DNA from: Anaerostipes rhamnosivorans
Lineage (GTDB): Bacteria; Bacillota; Clostridia; Lachnospirales; Lachnospiraceae
Assembly (NCBI RefSeq): GCF_005280655.1
Contig: NZ_CP040058.1
Span: 963,001-1,027,000 of the forward strand
Direction of reading: 5' to 3'
Length of the DNA stretch: 64,000 bases
Of the stretch, positions 17,188 to 25,636 are shown in pieces. Made by a program: the position numbers and the translations under genes. Position 1 is the stretch's first letter, and every line of letters begins with the position of its first letter. A model generated the notes under the pieces. That model was not told the origin of the DNA, did not search any database, and saw only the letters and a program-made list of their open reading frames with translations.

Positions 17188-17607
17188 TTATATATCAAAA
17201 TCTACAGATTTAAAGTTGCTGTAATACCTGCCTTTCACCGCAGTGAACTTAAGGACACAATAGTCAGGGTCCGTGACACCCTCTTTGTAGTACATGGTAT
17301 CCCCGTCCTGCCATATTCTTTCTTTGGCTTCCGGTGTTTCTAAGACTTCCATTGTTCCGGTCAGACTGATACCCCGGAAAAACCGCTTATCAACAAAATA
17401 GACACCTGCCTTGTGATTCTTTCTGAAACACTTTATTTTGTTGGAAGAGGTATTTGTGGTAAACCAAAATGTAGTGATCCCTTCTCGTTCCCTTGGCTTT
17501 AACATGGCTTTCGTAACCGGAAAACCTTCTTCATCGATGTAGGAAATAAAACTTGTACTTGCCTTATCAATCATCTTTCCGATGGTTTCTGCTGGATTCT
17601 TTAACAT
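17188..17607 (-). CDS. Pyridoxamine 5'-phosphate oxidase-like flavin-binding protein
   Basis: A 139-residue protein of the split-barrel FMN-binding family, often annotated as pyridoxamine 5'-phosphate oxidase. Features are ETIGKMIDKASTSFISYIDEEGFP at the N-terminus, FTTNTSSNKIKCFRKNHKAGVYFVD in the middle and FRGISLTGTMEVL. It is too short to be a full PdxH and may be a general stress-type or flavin/haem-binding reductase. GGAGGG lies 9 bases upstream of the ATG. It lies between the two halves of the sugar locus in the opposite direction. Confidence 0.75.
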   Translation of the reverse strand: MLKNPAETIGKMIDKASTSFISYIDEEGFPVTKAMLKPREREGITTFWFTTNTSSNKIKCFRKNHKAGVYFVDKRFFRGISLTGTMEVLETPEAKERIWQDGDTMYYKEGVTDPDYCVLKFTAVKGRYYSNFKSVDFDI

Positions 17608-17736
17608 GGTGCTTATCCCTCCAATTTATATTTTATCAGGCCTTTCCTTCTTTAATTCATGATAACACGCCAAAAAGCTATGTACAAGAACGTTGCTTTT
17701 GGCTTTTTTGTACGCAGAAACATTTGCTCCAAGCCA

Positions 17737-17786
17737 GCCTAAAAATTTGACAGCATTCAATCATGCCAAGGTTGAATTGCTTAGGC
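17737..17786. promoter_or_regulatory. Imperfect dyad upstream of the PTS gene
   Basis: Outer arms GCCTAA (17737) and TTAGGC (17781) enclose inner arms GCATTCAA (17753) and TTGAATTGC (17772). A good -10, TATAAT, lies at 17810 but has no recognisable -35. This pattern fits an activator-dependent promoter, plausibly bound by the MtlR-like regulator at 21427; that is inference. Confidence 0.4.
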
Positions 17787-17863
17787 AGCTATTTGCCTGA
17801 AACATCCTTTATAATAAAGACATACCAACAATACAATCTTTTGAAAGAAAGGAGAGAGGCATT

Positions 17864-19207
17864 ATGAAACAGCAAGTACAAAAGTTCGGACGTTTTTTGA
17901 GCGGCATGGTGCTGCCGAACATCAGCGCACTGATCGCGTGGGGATTTTTTACCGCGATCTTTTTACAGGGAGGATGGTTTCCAAATGAAAAGATGGCAAC
18001 GGTCATCAGCCCTATGCTCAACTATCTGATTCCGGTCCTGATGGGCTACACCGGAGGGAAAATGGTCTACGGCACCAGAGGAGCGGTGGTCGGAGCGGTT
18101 GCCACCTTCGGAATTATCATCGGAGGGTCTATCCCCATGTTTCTCGGGGCAATGATCGCAGGCCCCTTAGGCGGCTGGCTGGTCAAGAAACTTGACGGCC
18201 TGTTAAAAGACAAGATCCCCACTGGGTTTGAAATGCTCTATGATAACTTTTCAGCCGGAATCTTAGGAATGCTGCTGGTCATGCTCTGTTTCTGGATCAT
18301 GGGGCCATTGGTTGAGGGAGCCAGCAATGCCCTTGGAAACGGAGTAAAAGCCATCGTGAATGCAGGAATGCTTCCTCTGGCATCCATCATCATTGAACCG
18401 GCAAAGATCTTATTCTTAAACAATGCCATCCAATATGGAGTCCTGACACCTTTGGGACTGGCAGATGCGGCCACGGCGGGAAAATCAATCTACTTCCTTC
18501 TGGAAGGAAACTTAGGGCCTGGGCTTGGTGTCTTGCTGGCATGCTGGTTCTTTGGAAAAGGAGAAGCCAAGAGTTCCGCACCTGGGGCTATCATCATCCA
18601 GTTCTTCGGAGGTATCCATGAACTGTATTTCCCTTATGTACTTATGAAACCGGCCTTGATCCTGGCTGTGATCCTGGGAGGCAGCGCGGGGATACTCACC
18701 AACTCTCTGCTTGGAAGCGGCCTTGTGGCGGCAGCTACACCGGGAAGTATCTTTGCTTATATGGCCATGGCACCCAAAGGCGGCGCACTGCCTGTGCTGG
18801 CTGGAATTGCGGCGGCTACGGCAGTATCCTTCATCGTGGCTTCTATTATTTATAAGAGATCCAAAGATGATGAGGATGAGGGCAGCTTCCAGAGTTTTGA
18901 TCCACTGAATCTTTCTCTGGACGGCGGAGTGAAAAAGATCGTGTTTGCCTGTGACGCAGGAATGGGATCCAGCGCCATGGCGGCAGCAACGCTGACGAAC
19001 AAATTGAACAAAGCAGGAATCAACATTAAGGTAGCCCATACTTCTGTGGACGAGATTCCGGAAGACGCGGAAATCATTCTGACCCACACAAGCCTTGCGG
19101 AAAGGGCCAAATCTTATAACAGCACGGCGCGGATCATTGCGGTATCCAATTTTGTGGAGGCGCCGGAATATGACCAGCTGGTGGAGGAATTGAAAAAGCA
19201 GCAGTAA
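17864..19207 (+). CDS. PTS mannitol-type EIICB component
   Basis: A 447-residue permease. The membrane domain (about residues 10-335) has the mannitol IIC signature FGGIHELYFPYVLMKP. A linker leads to a IIB domain with the phosphorylated Cys363 in FACDAGMGSSAMAA. No IIA is fused; a separate EIIA is encoded at 23517. It imports and phosphorylates a hexitol-like sugar alcohol at the membrane. Neighbours (dehydrogenase, aldolase, regulator with PTS domains, and the glycyl radical enzyme set upstream) point to an unusual polyol or anhydropolyol instead of plain mannitol, since no mannitol-1-phosphate dehydrogenase (MtlD) is present. Confidence 0.9.
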   Translation: MKQQVQKFGRFLSGMVLPNISALIAWGFFTAIFLQGGWFPNEKMATVISPMLNYLIPVLMGYTGGKMVYGTRGAVVGAVATFGIIIGGSIPMFLGAMIAGPLGGWLVKKLDGLLKDKIPTGFEMLYDNFSAGILGMLLVMLCFWIMGPLVEGASNALGNGVKAIVNAGMLPLASIIIEPAKILFLNNAIQYGVLTPLGLADAATAGKSIYFLLEGNLGPGLGVLLACWFFGKGEAKSSAPGAIIIQFFGGIHELYFPYVLMKPALILAVILGGSAGILTNSLLGSGLVAAATPGSIFAYMAMAPKGGALPVLAGIAAATAVSFIVASIIYKRSKDDEDEGSFQSFDPLNLSLDGGVKKIVFACDAGMGSSAMAAATLTNKLNKAGINIKVAHTSVDEIPEDAEIILTHTSLAERAKSYNSTARIIAVSNFVEAPEYDQLVEELKKQQ

Positions 19208-19228
19208 ATTGATGAGGGAGGGAATCGT

Positions 19229-20503
19229 ATGCGTGTGAAAATGGCTTCTCTTTATGGGAAGAAGGATATCCGGATCCGGGAAACCGAACTGCCGGAGATC
19301 AGGGATGATGAAATACTGATCAAGGTTATGTCCAATGGGATCTGCTTTTCTACTTATAAGGCAGCGATGAAAGGGAAGGAGCACCTGAGGGTACCAGAGA
19401 ACGTGCACGAGACTCCGGTGGTGACCGGCCATGAAATGGCCGGCATCATTGAGAAAGTGGGGGAGGAATGGAAAGGCAGATATGAGCCGGGAACTTCCTG
19501 TTTTTTGCAGGCGGGGATCCGTTATAAGGGAAGCGAGGATGCTCCGGGTTATTCTTTTGAGTTTTTCGGGGGAAATGCGACTTATACGATTATTCCGGGC
19601 GGCTATATTGAATCTGGCTGTCTTCTCACCTATGAAGATGATTATTTTGCCTTTGCCTCCATGGGGGAACCTGTATCCTGCATCATCAGTGCTTTCCATA
19701 CGTGCATCCATGATTATATGGAGGATATGTTTGTCTACGACAACATCCATGGCACAAAAGAGGGCGGCAGTATGCTTCTGATGGCAGCCTGCGGGCCGAT
19801 GGGGATCGGAGCCATTGATTATGCGGTCCACGGACCGTCAAGGCCGAAGAAGCTTGTGGTGACAGAGATCAACGAGGAAAGGATCAAAAGAGCCGAAAAG
19901 CTGATCAGTCCCAGGGAAGCCTCAGACTACGGCGTGGAACTTGTGTATGTAAATCCGTCGGAGATGGAAGACGAAGAACAGGAGCTCCGGGTATTATCTG
20001 GGGGAACAGGATATGATGACATCATGGTCTTTGCGGCAATGGAAAGCCTGGTAGAGCTGGGCAGCGGCCTTCTGGCGGTCAACGGGTGCCTGAACTTTTT
20101 TGCGGGGCCGACAGATGAACAATTTAAAGCTAGAGTCAATTTCTACGACATTCATTATAAAAGGACTCATTATGTAGGCAACAGCGGAGGAAATTTGGAC
20201 GACATCCGGGAAATGTTTGATTTGTCCAGAGAAGGAATGCTCACACCGGAGTATATGATCACCCATGTGTCGGGACTTTCTGAGGTGCCAGACATTATTT
20301 TAAACCTGCCGGATATTCCGGGAGGCAAGAAGCTGGTTTATCCCCACGTGGATCTGCCGCTGATGGCACTCACAGATTTTGAAAAATATGCAGATGAAGA
20401 CCCGGTTTACCGGAAAATAGCGGATATTTTAAAAGAAAACCATGGGGTGTGGTGCAAAGAGGCGGAGAAAGTCCTGTTTGCCGGAAAATGGATCGATGAA
20501 TGA
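19229..20503 (+). CDS. Zinc-type medium-chain dehydrogenase, sorbose-1-phosphate-reductase-like
   Basis: A 424-residue MDR-superfamily dehydrogenase. The N-terminal GroES-like domain has NGICFSTYK at the usual catalytic-Cys position, GHEMAG with the His/Glu pair, and a nucleotide-binding turn AACGPMGIGAIDYAV. The usual four-Cys structural zinc loop is absent. Length and wording resemble L-sorbose-1-phosphate reductases (SorE-like) found in PTS operons. It probably oxidises or reduces a hexitol phosphate made by the PTS. It is 21 bases after the PTS gene, with RBS GGGAGGG. Confidence 0.75.
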   Translation: MRVKMASLYGKKDIRIRETELPEIRDDEILIKVMSNGICFSTYKAAMKGKEHLRVPENVHETPVVTGHEMAGIIEKVGEEWKGRYEPGTSCFLQAGIRYKGSEDAPGYSFEFFGGNATYTIIPGGYIESGCLLTYEDDYFAFASMGEPVSCIISAFHTCIHDYMEDMFVYDNIHGTKEGGSMLLMAACGPMGIGAIDYAVHGPSRPKKLVVTEINEERIKRAEKLISPREASDYGVELVYVNPSEMEDEEQELRVLSGGTGYDDIMVFAAMESLVELGSGLLAVNGCLNFFAGPTDEQFKARVNFYDIHYKRTHYVGNSGGNLDDIREMFDLSREGMLTPEYMITHVSGLSEVPDIILNLPDIPGGKKLVYPHVDLPLMALTDFEKYADEDPVYRKIADILKENHGVWCKEAEKVLFAGKWIDE

Positions 20504-20555
20504 ACATATTTCCAGTGAACAGTATCAAAAATTCAGGTAAAATGGAGGTAACAAC

Positions 20556-21485
20556 ATGTTAGTGAACTTACAGAACATATTAAAAGAGGCAGAAGAGGGC
20601 GGGTATGCCATTCCCTGCTTTAATGTCCCCAACTTTGAGATGGCAAGGGCGGCCATGGATGCAGCCAGTGAGCTCTCAGTGCCGGTGATCATCGGGCATG
20701 TCCAGGTGCATGACAGCCTGATCCCCATTGAAAATATAGGCCCTCAGACTGTAGAGTATGCAAAGAGAGCGACAGCTCCGGTTTGTGTACATTTGGATCA
20801 CGGTATTAATCTAAGCTTTGTAATGCGGGGAATACGGTGCGGTTATTCCAGCATTATGTATGACTGCAGTGACCTGCCGTTTGAGGAAAATGTAAAGAGG
20901 ATCCGGGAGTTTACCAAGGCTGCCCACGAGATGGGTCTGTCTGTGGAGGCGGAGCTGGGGACAATGAGCAGCACGGCGGAAGATTCCCACGGAGGACCGA
21001 GGCTTTTAGGCAGAGAGGAGATCAAGAAGACCTTCACTGACCCGGACATGGCGGCAGAATTTGCACTGCGCACCGGGGTGGATGCGCTGGCTGTCTGCTT
21101 CGGCACGGTGCACGGAATCTATGCGGAGGAGCCCATGCTGGATATTGACCGGGTGCGGGAGATTCGTCAGAAGATGCCTGAGAGCACCAGACTGGTCATG
21201 CATGGGGGATCTGGAGTGGATCAGGCGCAGGTACAGGAGGCCATCAGGGCAGGTATCACAAAGATCAATTATCATTCTTACTGGTCGAAAGCCGCTGCCA
21301 GACATGTATATGAGAAACTAAAGGAGAACGGCGGAGATATGTTTTATCATGAGGTACAGGAGGAAGCGTACCGTAAGTTAAAAGAAGATGCAAAAGAGGT
21401 GCTTTTGAGATTCAGAGGTGAGAGAGATGGAGCAGAAGTTCTTTTCTCTTCGGCAGATCAAGCTGTTCCGCATTTTACTAGATGA
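20556..21485 (+). CDS. Class II (zinc) ketose-bisphosphate aldolase family protein
   Basis: A 309-residue class II aldolase of the FbaA/GatY/KbaY group. VCVHLDHG holds the zinc His, VEAELGTMSS the Glu block, AVCFGTVHGIY a further zinc His, and LVMHGGSGV the third. The substrate could be tagatose or fructose bisphosphate or a related ketose phosphate. The last 20 residues (after EVLLRFRG) run into the start of the next gene, with a 59-base overlap to its likely ATG. They have no counterpart in typical family members, so the original stop may have been lost. Confidence 0.88.
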   Translation: MLVNLQNILKEAEEGGYAIPCFNVPNFEMARAAMDAASELSVPVIIGHVQVHDSLIPIENIGPQTVEYAKRATAPVCVHLDHGINLSFVMRGIRCGYSSIMYDCSDLPFEENVKRIREFTKAAHEMGLSVEAELGTMSSTAEDSHGGPRLLGREEIKKTFTDPDMAAEFALRTGVDALAVCFGTVHGIYAEEPMLDIDRVREIRQKMPESTRLVMHGGSGVDQAQVQEAIRAGITKINYHSYWSKAAARHVYEKLKENGGDMFYHEVQEEAYRKLKEDAKEVLLRFRGERDGAEVLFSSADQAVPHFTR

Positions 21486-23517
21486 GGAAGAATTTCTGCC
21501 GATGGAGCAGGCAGCAGAGAAACTGAAAATCAGCACTAGAACTCTATTTCGTGAGATACGCGGCGTCAATCAGGAGCTTTTTGGACTGGGAGTTCAGCTG
21601 GAGACGAAAACAGGAAAGGGAATCCGGCTTTCAGGTGATAAAGAAGCATTGGCCAGATACCTTATGGAAGTCTCAGACAGGGATTCTTCACTTTTTTATT
21701 ACACGAAGGAACAGCGCCGGGCTTTGTTAACGATTGAGTTTCTAAAGAGAAAAAATATAGAAAAACTAGGCTACTACGCATACAAGCTGATGGTGTCTGA
21801 GGCTACGGTCAGCAATGACATCCAGGCAATCAGACCGTGGTTTCAAGAGCACCGGCTCTCCCTGGAGAAAAAAGCCGGTCTTGGTATCACTGTGACAGGT
21901 GAGGAGGAGAGCTTTAGAAACGCCATCATTGATTTTTTAAACGAAAAGCTCATGAAGTCAGATGTGGGGCAGTTCCAGGGAAGTGAAGGAGAATTCCAGG
22001 CTATAGAATATTTCCGCAGTCTGGGGAGAAACAGCAATCTGGATCTCTTAAATGAGGAGATCCTGGAAAAGGTTATTTCTATTCTCAAGCAGTGTGAGGA
22101 TGAATTTTTAAGCAAGATCACGAGACATTCCTATATAGGATTGGTCATCCATCTCGTCATTGCCATTGAACGGCTTTTGTCAGGAAAGACCATCACTATG
22201 GAGGAGGATCTGCTCTTAAGGCTTAAAAAAGATGCATATTATCAGAAAGCCAGACAGCTGACGGAATATTTTGAGAGAGAATTTCATATAAAGATGCCGG
22301 AATCAGAGGTGGCTTATGTCTTCATGCATTTAAAAGGAGCCAGAATGAAATATGCTGTGGAGAAGCAGGATGAGCTGACCAAAATGCTGGATGAATATGA
22401 CTGCATGATCGTGGCGGATGACTTAATCACTGCTTTCGGACAGCTCATGGGGGACGATTTCAGACAGGACAAGGTGCTGTATCAAGGTCTCGCGACTCAT
22501 TTAAGGTCCACGCTCCACAGGCTCAATTACCATATGAGACTGGAAAATCCTCTGTTGGAGCAGATCAAAACAGACTTCAGGGATATTTTTGTCGTCTGTA
22601 AACATGTCTGTCAGGTAATGGAGACGAAGTATCATCTGGAAGTCAATGAGGATGAGATCGCATATTTGTCCTTTCATTTCGGCGCAGCCATAGAGCGGAA
22701 AAAAGCCCAGATCAAACAGTCTGTTGTCTTAAACGTGGCCGTGGTATGTGCCAGCGGGATTGGAATCTCCAGCTTTTTGTCCTCCAGTATAAAAAACCGG
22801 TTTGCAGGAACAGTGAAAGTATTTCCGCTGTCTGTGGAGCAGGTGACAGCAAAGGAGGGACTGGGGCTTGACATCATCGTATCCACGCTGAAGCTTCCGG
22901 ACCAGGAGATCCCGGTTATTGAAGTGGGGGCTCTGCTTTCAGAGGAGGACTTTGGAAGGATGCAGGTATACTTTGAACTACTCAAGGAACAAAAGATTCA
23001 AAATAAGATACCAGACAGGGGAACCGTCAGGAGAACAACCTCACCGCAGCTGCTTGATGACCTACAGATTGTTACGGCGGATGCCTCCGTGGGAAAAGCC
23101 GGGGCAGTAACCAGGCTTCTTGACTACACCGACATGGATGAGATCCAGAAAAAAGCCTGTCTTGACGCTGTGCTCCTTCGGGAGAAGGATGGACAGGTGG
23201 CGTTAAAAGACCGGAACTTTCTGATTTTTCACTGTAACATTCCTGGCAATAGAAAGCCGGTGCTGTTGTTTTTTACACTGGACCATGGACACGGTACCCA
23301 TCCGGATTTTAAGGGATTTGACAAAGGTGTCCTGATGATCGTGGACAAAAAAGAGGACAAGGAGATCAGGGACACACTGGCAGTTATTTCAGAAGGGTTT
23401 GTCAATGATGAGAAAATACTTCAGTACCTGGAGAACAATAATATCACAGCACTCAGACGGCAGATCAAAGATTATTTAAATCGCGTGGCTGGGGAAGAGG
23501 GAAATGAGGGATTGTAA
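21427..23517 (+). CDS. BglG/MtlR-type PTS-regulated transcriptional activator
   Basis: A 696-residue regulator. N-terminal HTH domains (EQAAEKLKISTRTLFREIRG at about 30, then KLMVSEATVSND at about 120) are followed by two PRD domains with regulatory His (HSYIGLVIHLVIAIERL and YLSFHFGAAIERK). A IIB-like domain follows (VVCASGIGISSFL). The C-terminal part has HCNIPGNRKPVLLFF, a degenerate EIIA-like region. PRDs are phosphorylated by HPr and EIIB, so it should activate the upstream PTS genes when substrate is present. ATG 21427 has AGAGG 8 bases upstream. It overlaps EIIA by one base. Confidence 0.88.
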   Translation: MEQKFFSLRQIKLFRILLDEEEFLPMEQAAEKLKISTRTLFREIRGVNQELFGLGVQLETKTGKGIRLSGDKEALARYLMEVSDRDSSLFYYTKEQRRALLTIEFLKRKNIEKLGYYAYKLMVSEATVSNDIQAIRPWFQEHRLSLEKKAGLGITVTGEEESFRNAIIDFLNEKLMKSDVGQFQGSEGEFQAIEYFRSLGRNSNLDLLNEEILEKVISILKQCEDEFLSKITRHSYIGLVIHLVIAIERLLSGKTITMEEDLLLRLKKDAYYQKARQLTEYFEREFHIKMPESEVAYVFMHLKGARMKYAVEKQDELTKMLDEYDCMIVADDLITAFGQLMGDDFRQDKVLYQGLATHLRSTLHRLNYHMRLENPLLEQIKTDFRDIFVVCKHVCQVMETKYHLEVNEDEIAYLSFHFGAAIERKKAQIKQSVVLNVAVVCASGIGISSFLSSSIKNRFAGTVKVFPLSVEQVTAKEGLGLDIIVSTLKLPDQEIPVIEVGALLSEEDFGRMQVYFELLKEQKIQNKIPDRGTVRRTTSPQLLDDLQIVTADASVGKAGAVTRLLDYTDMDEIQKKACLDAVLLREKDGQVALKDRNFLIFHCNIPGNRKPVLLFFTLDHGHGTHPDFKGFDKGVLMIVDKKEDKEIRDTLAVISEGFVNDEKILQYLENNNITALRRQIKDYLNRVAGEEGNEGL

Positions 23518-23966
23518 TGACAGATAGAGACAAGGAAGAAAGACCTGTACTGATGAAGGAAAATATTGTTTTGAACTGCAAGGCGGCCACCCCGGAAGAA
23601 GCGATCATCAATGCGGGCAGTCTTTTGCTGAAAAGCGGATACATCAAAAGCGGTTATATAAAAGGGATGCTTTCTAGAGATCAGAACTTTTCTGTTTATC
23701 TGGGCAATATGCTTGCCATCGCTCACGGTGAGAAGAAGGCCAGGGATCAGATTTTAAGGACTGGGATCTCCGTTTTGATCTATCCGGAGGGTATTGACTG
23801 GCATGGGAATCAGGTCAAGGTTGTTATGGGGCTTGCGGCCATAGGAGATGAGCATATGGAAATCCTAATGCATTGTGCCAACATTTTCAGTGACAGAAAG
23901 CAGGTAGAACGGCTGGTGCGGTGCCGGGATAAAGAGAAAGTCTATCAAATGTTTAACAGCTTATAA
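23517..23966 (+). CDS. PTS mannitol-type EIIA component
   Basis: A 149-residue single-domain EIIA of the fructose/mannitol family. The phosphorylated His lies in AIAHGEKKARDQI, replacing the more usual PHGT. It takes phosphate from HPr and passes it to the IIB domain of the EIICB at 17864. Its ATG overlaps the stop of the regulator gene (ATGA). The segment SGYIKSGYIKG is a tandem duplication of five residues around position 41. A terminator follows. Confidence 0.88.
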   Translation: MTDRDKEERPVLMKENIVLNCKAATPEEAIINAGSLLLKSGYIKSGYIKGMLSRDQNFSVYLGNMLAIAHGEKKARDQILRTGISVLIYPEGIDWHGNQVKVVMGLAAIGDEHMEILMHCANIFSDRKQVERLVRCRDKEKVYQMFNSL

Positions 23967-23979
23967 TAATGAAAAAAGG

Positions 23980-24013
23980 TGGGCAGCCAGAGCATATTGG
24001 CTGCCCATTTTTG
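23980..24013 (+). terminator. Terminator of the PTS operon
   Basis: TGGGCAGCCA (23980-23989) and TGGCTGCCCA (23998-24007) form a 10-bp stem followed by TTTTTG. It ends the 17864-23966 operon. Confidence 0.9.
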
Positions 24014-24170
24014 TATCTGGATAAGCGGAGGCAAAACTGATTTTGTACTGGAGAAGTGAAACCGGCAGGTGAAAATTTGACAATATTTATAAATGGTTTG
24101 ATTGAATTTTAGGCTTTGATATGATACCATCTTGCTGTAATGATGATCAATGTTTACAGAAAGGATGCCC

Positions 24171-24965
24171 ATGATTAGACTAATTGCAACTGATATTGAC
24201 GGAACCTTGGTGGAAGAAGCGGCTATGAATCTGAATCCGGAATATTTTGACGTGATCCGGGAGTTCAGGAAGCGGGGAGTACTCTTTGTAGCGGCCAGCG
24301 GACGTCAGAGAAAGAGTATTGAGCGTTTTTTTGAACCGATCAAAGATGATATTATCTTTTTATCCGAAAATGGTTCCTGTATCACATCTAAGGAATATAA
24401 GCATGTGGATGTGATGGATCCGTTTATAGTGAAAAGTATTATGGAAGATGCCATGGAGATCCCGGGATGTACCTGTGCCCTCAATGACGGGGAGACCAGC
24501 TATTTTGATTCGGAGATGCTCTACCGCCATATGAAGGACGACTACGGCTATAACGCAGTGATGGTGGATGACTTATTTAAGGTAGAGGCAGGCGTGTGTA
24601 AGGTGTCTGTATTCCACAACCAAAACGCAGAGGAAGCAGTCGGAAAAGAGTTTTACGACAGATGGGGCGGCAGGATCTACGTTGCAAGCGCAGGAGAAAA
24701 ATGGGTAGACTGTATGAACCTTGGAGTGAATAAAGGAAGCTCCCTGAAACGTTTTCAGGAGCATTACAACATTTCAGCAGATGAGACTCTGGCTTTTGGT
24801 GACAATATCAATGATATTGAGATGCTCAAACGGGCGGCCCACAGCTTTGCGGTAGCCAATGCCAGGGACGAAGTGAAGGAAGCTGCGAATTTTGTGACAG
24901 ATTCCAATAAAGAAGACGGTGTATTGAAGGTGTTAAAAGCAGTACTGAAGGGGGATTTATGTTAA
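24171..24965 (+). CDS. Cof-type HAD-IIB phosphatase
   Basis: A 264-residue haloacid dehalogenase hydrolase of the Cof subfamily. Motif I is ATDIDGTLV, motif II AASGRQR, motif III is the Lys of LGVNKGSSL, and motif IV AFGDNINDIEML. It dephosphorylates small sugar phosphates. ATG at 24171 is used, with GAAAGGA just upstream; an earlier ATG at 24150 is in frame without an RBS. A possible promoter (TTGATT, 16 bases, TATGAT) lies upstream. Its stop overlaps the next HAD gene by 7 bases. Confidence 0.88.
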   Translation: MIRLIATDIDGTLVEEAAMNLNPEYFDVIREFRKRGVLFVAASGRQRKSIERFFEPIKDDIIFLSENGSCITSKEYKHVDVMDPFIVKSIMEDAMEIPGCTCALNDGETSYFDSEMLYRHMKDDYGYNAVMVDDLFKVEAGVCKVSVFHNQNAEEAVGKEFYDRWGGRIYVASAGEKWVDCMNLGVNKGSSLKRFQEHYNISADETLAFGDNINDIEMLKRAAHSFAVANARDEVKEAANFVTDSNKEDGVLKVLKAVLKGDLC

Positions 24966-25615
24966 AAGCGGTTATTTTTGATATGGATGGTGTGATTGTA
25001 GATTCAGAACCTGGGTATTATACAGCTCTGCTGAGATTGCTGGATGAATTTGACGAATACGTAGACGAGGAGTACAATGCCCGCTACTTCGGAACAACGA
25101 TGGAGAAACTTTTTACCGACACCATTGAATATCTGAATCTGGATACAACAGTTGATTATTGTAACCGGCGATTCTTTGAGATTTATGAAGAGGTGATCCA
25201 GGAAGACGGATTTACGCCGATTAAAGGAGCCATAGAACTGATCCGTGAGATCCATGAGGCGGGGATCCCGCTGGCGGTGGCATCCTCTTCTCCTATGGAT
25301 CATATTATCAGGATCACAGAAGATTTAGGTGTGTCTGACTATTTTCATGCATTAGTGACAGGGGAGGACTGTGAAAATTCAAAACCTGATCCGGAGATAT
25401 TTCTCACAGCGGCTGAGAAGCTGGGTGTGGATCCGAAAAACTGTGCGGTCGTGGAAGATTCCGTCAACGGTGTGCTCGCAGGCAGCAGGGCGGGCATGAA
25501 AGTACTCGGCTTCAGTAATCCGGAATATGGAAAACCGGCCCATGAGCCGGCCCAAAAGGTTGTGCATTCCTTGGAGGAAGCAGACTTGGGAACGTTGCAG
25601 AGTTTATTTAACTAA
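24959..25615 (+). CDS. HAD-IA hydrolase, beta-phosphoglucomutase-like (first of a pair)
   Basis: A 218-residue HAD subfamily IA protein. Motif I is FDMDGVIVDSEP, motif II ASSSP, motif III the Lys of SKPDPEIF, and motif IV VEDSVNGV. The four-helix cap suits small sugar phosphates. It overlaps the Cof gene (ATG within its last codons) and is followed directly by a paralogue, so three phosphatase-like genes act as one unit. Whether it is a phosphatase or a mutase cannot be decided from motifs alone. Confidence 0.85.
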   Translation: MLKAVIFDMDGVIVDSEPGYYTALLRLLDEFDEYVDEEYNARYFGTTMEKLFTDTIEYLNLDTTVDYCNRRFFEIYEEVIQEDGFTPIKGAIELIREIHEAGIPLAVASSSPMDHIIRITEDLGVSDYFHALVTGEDCENSKPDPEIFLTAAEKLGVDPKNCAVVEDSVNGVLAGSRAGMKVLGFSNPEYGKPAHEPAQKVVHSLEEADLGTLQSLFN

Positions 25616-25636
25616 AAGATGATATGGAGAAGAAGA

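Noticed and set aside
18512..19831. A 439-codon minus-strand frame over the PTS and dehydrogenase genes
   Set aside because: Low-complexity His/Arg-rich translation opposite two well-supported genes; a shadow.
24174..24186. ATTAGACTAAT palindrome resembling the GTTAG-N6-CTAAC box
   Set aside because: It lies in the first codons of the Cof gene with a one-base centre, so it is explained by coding sequence.
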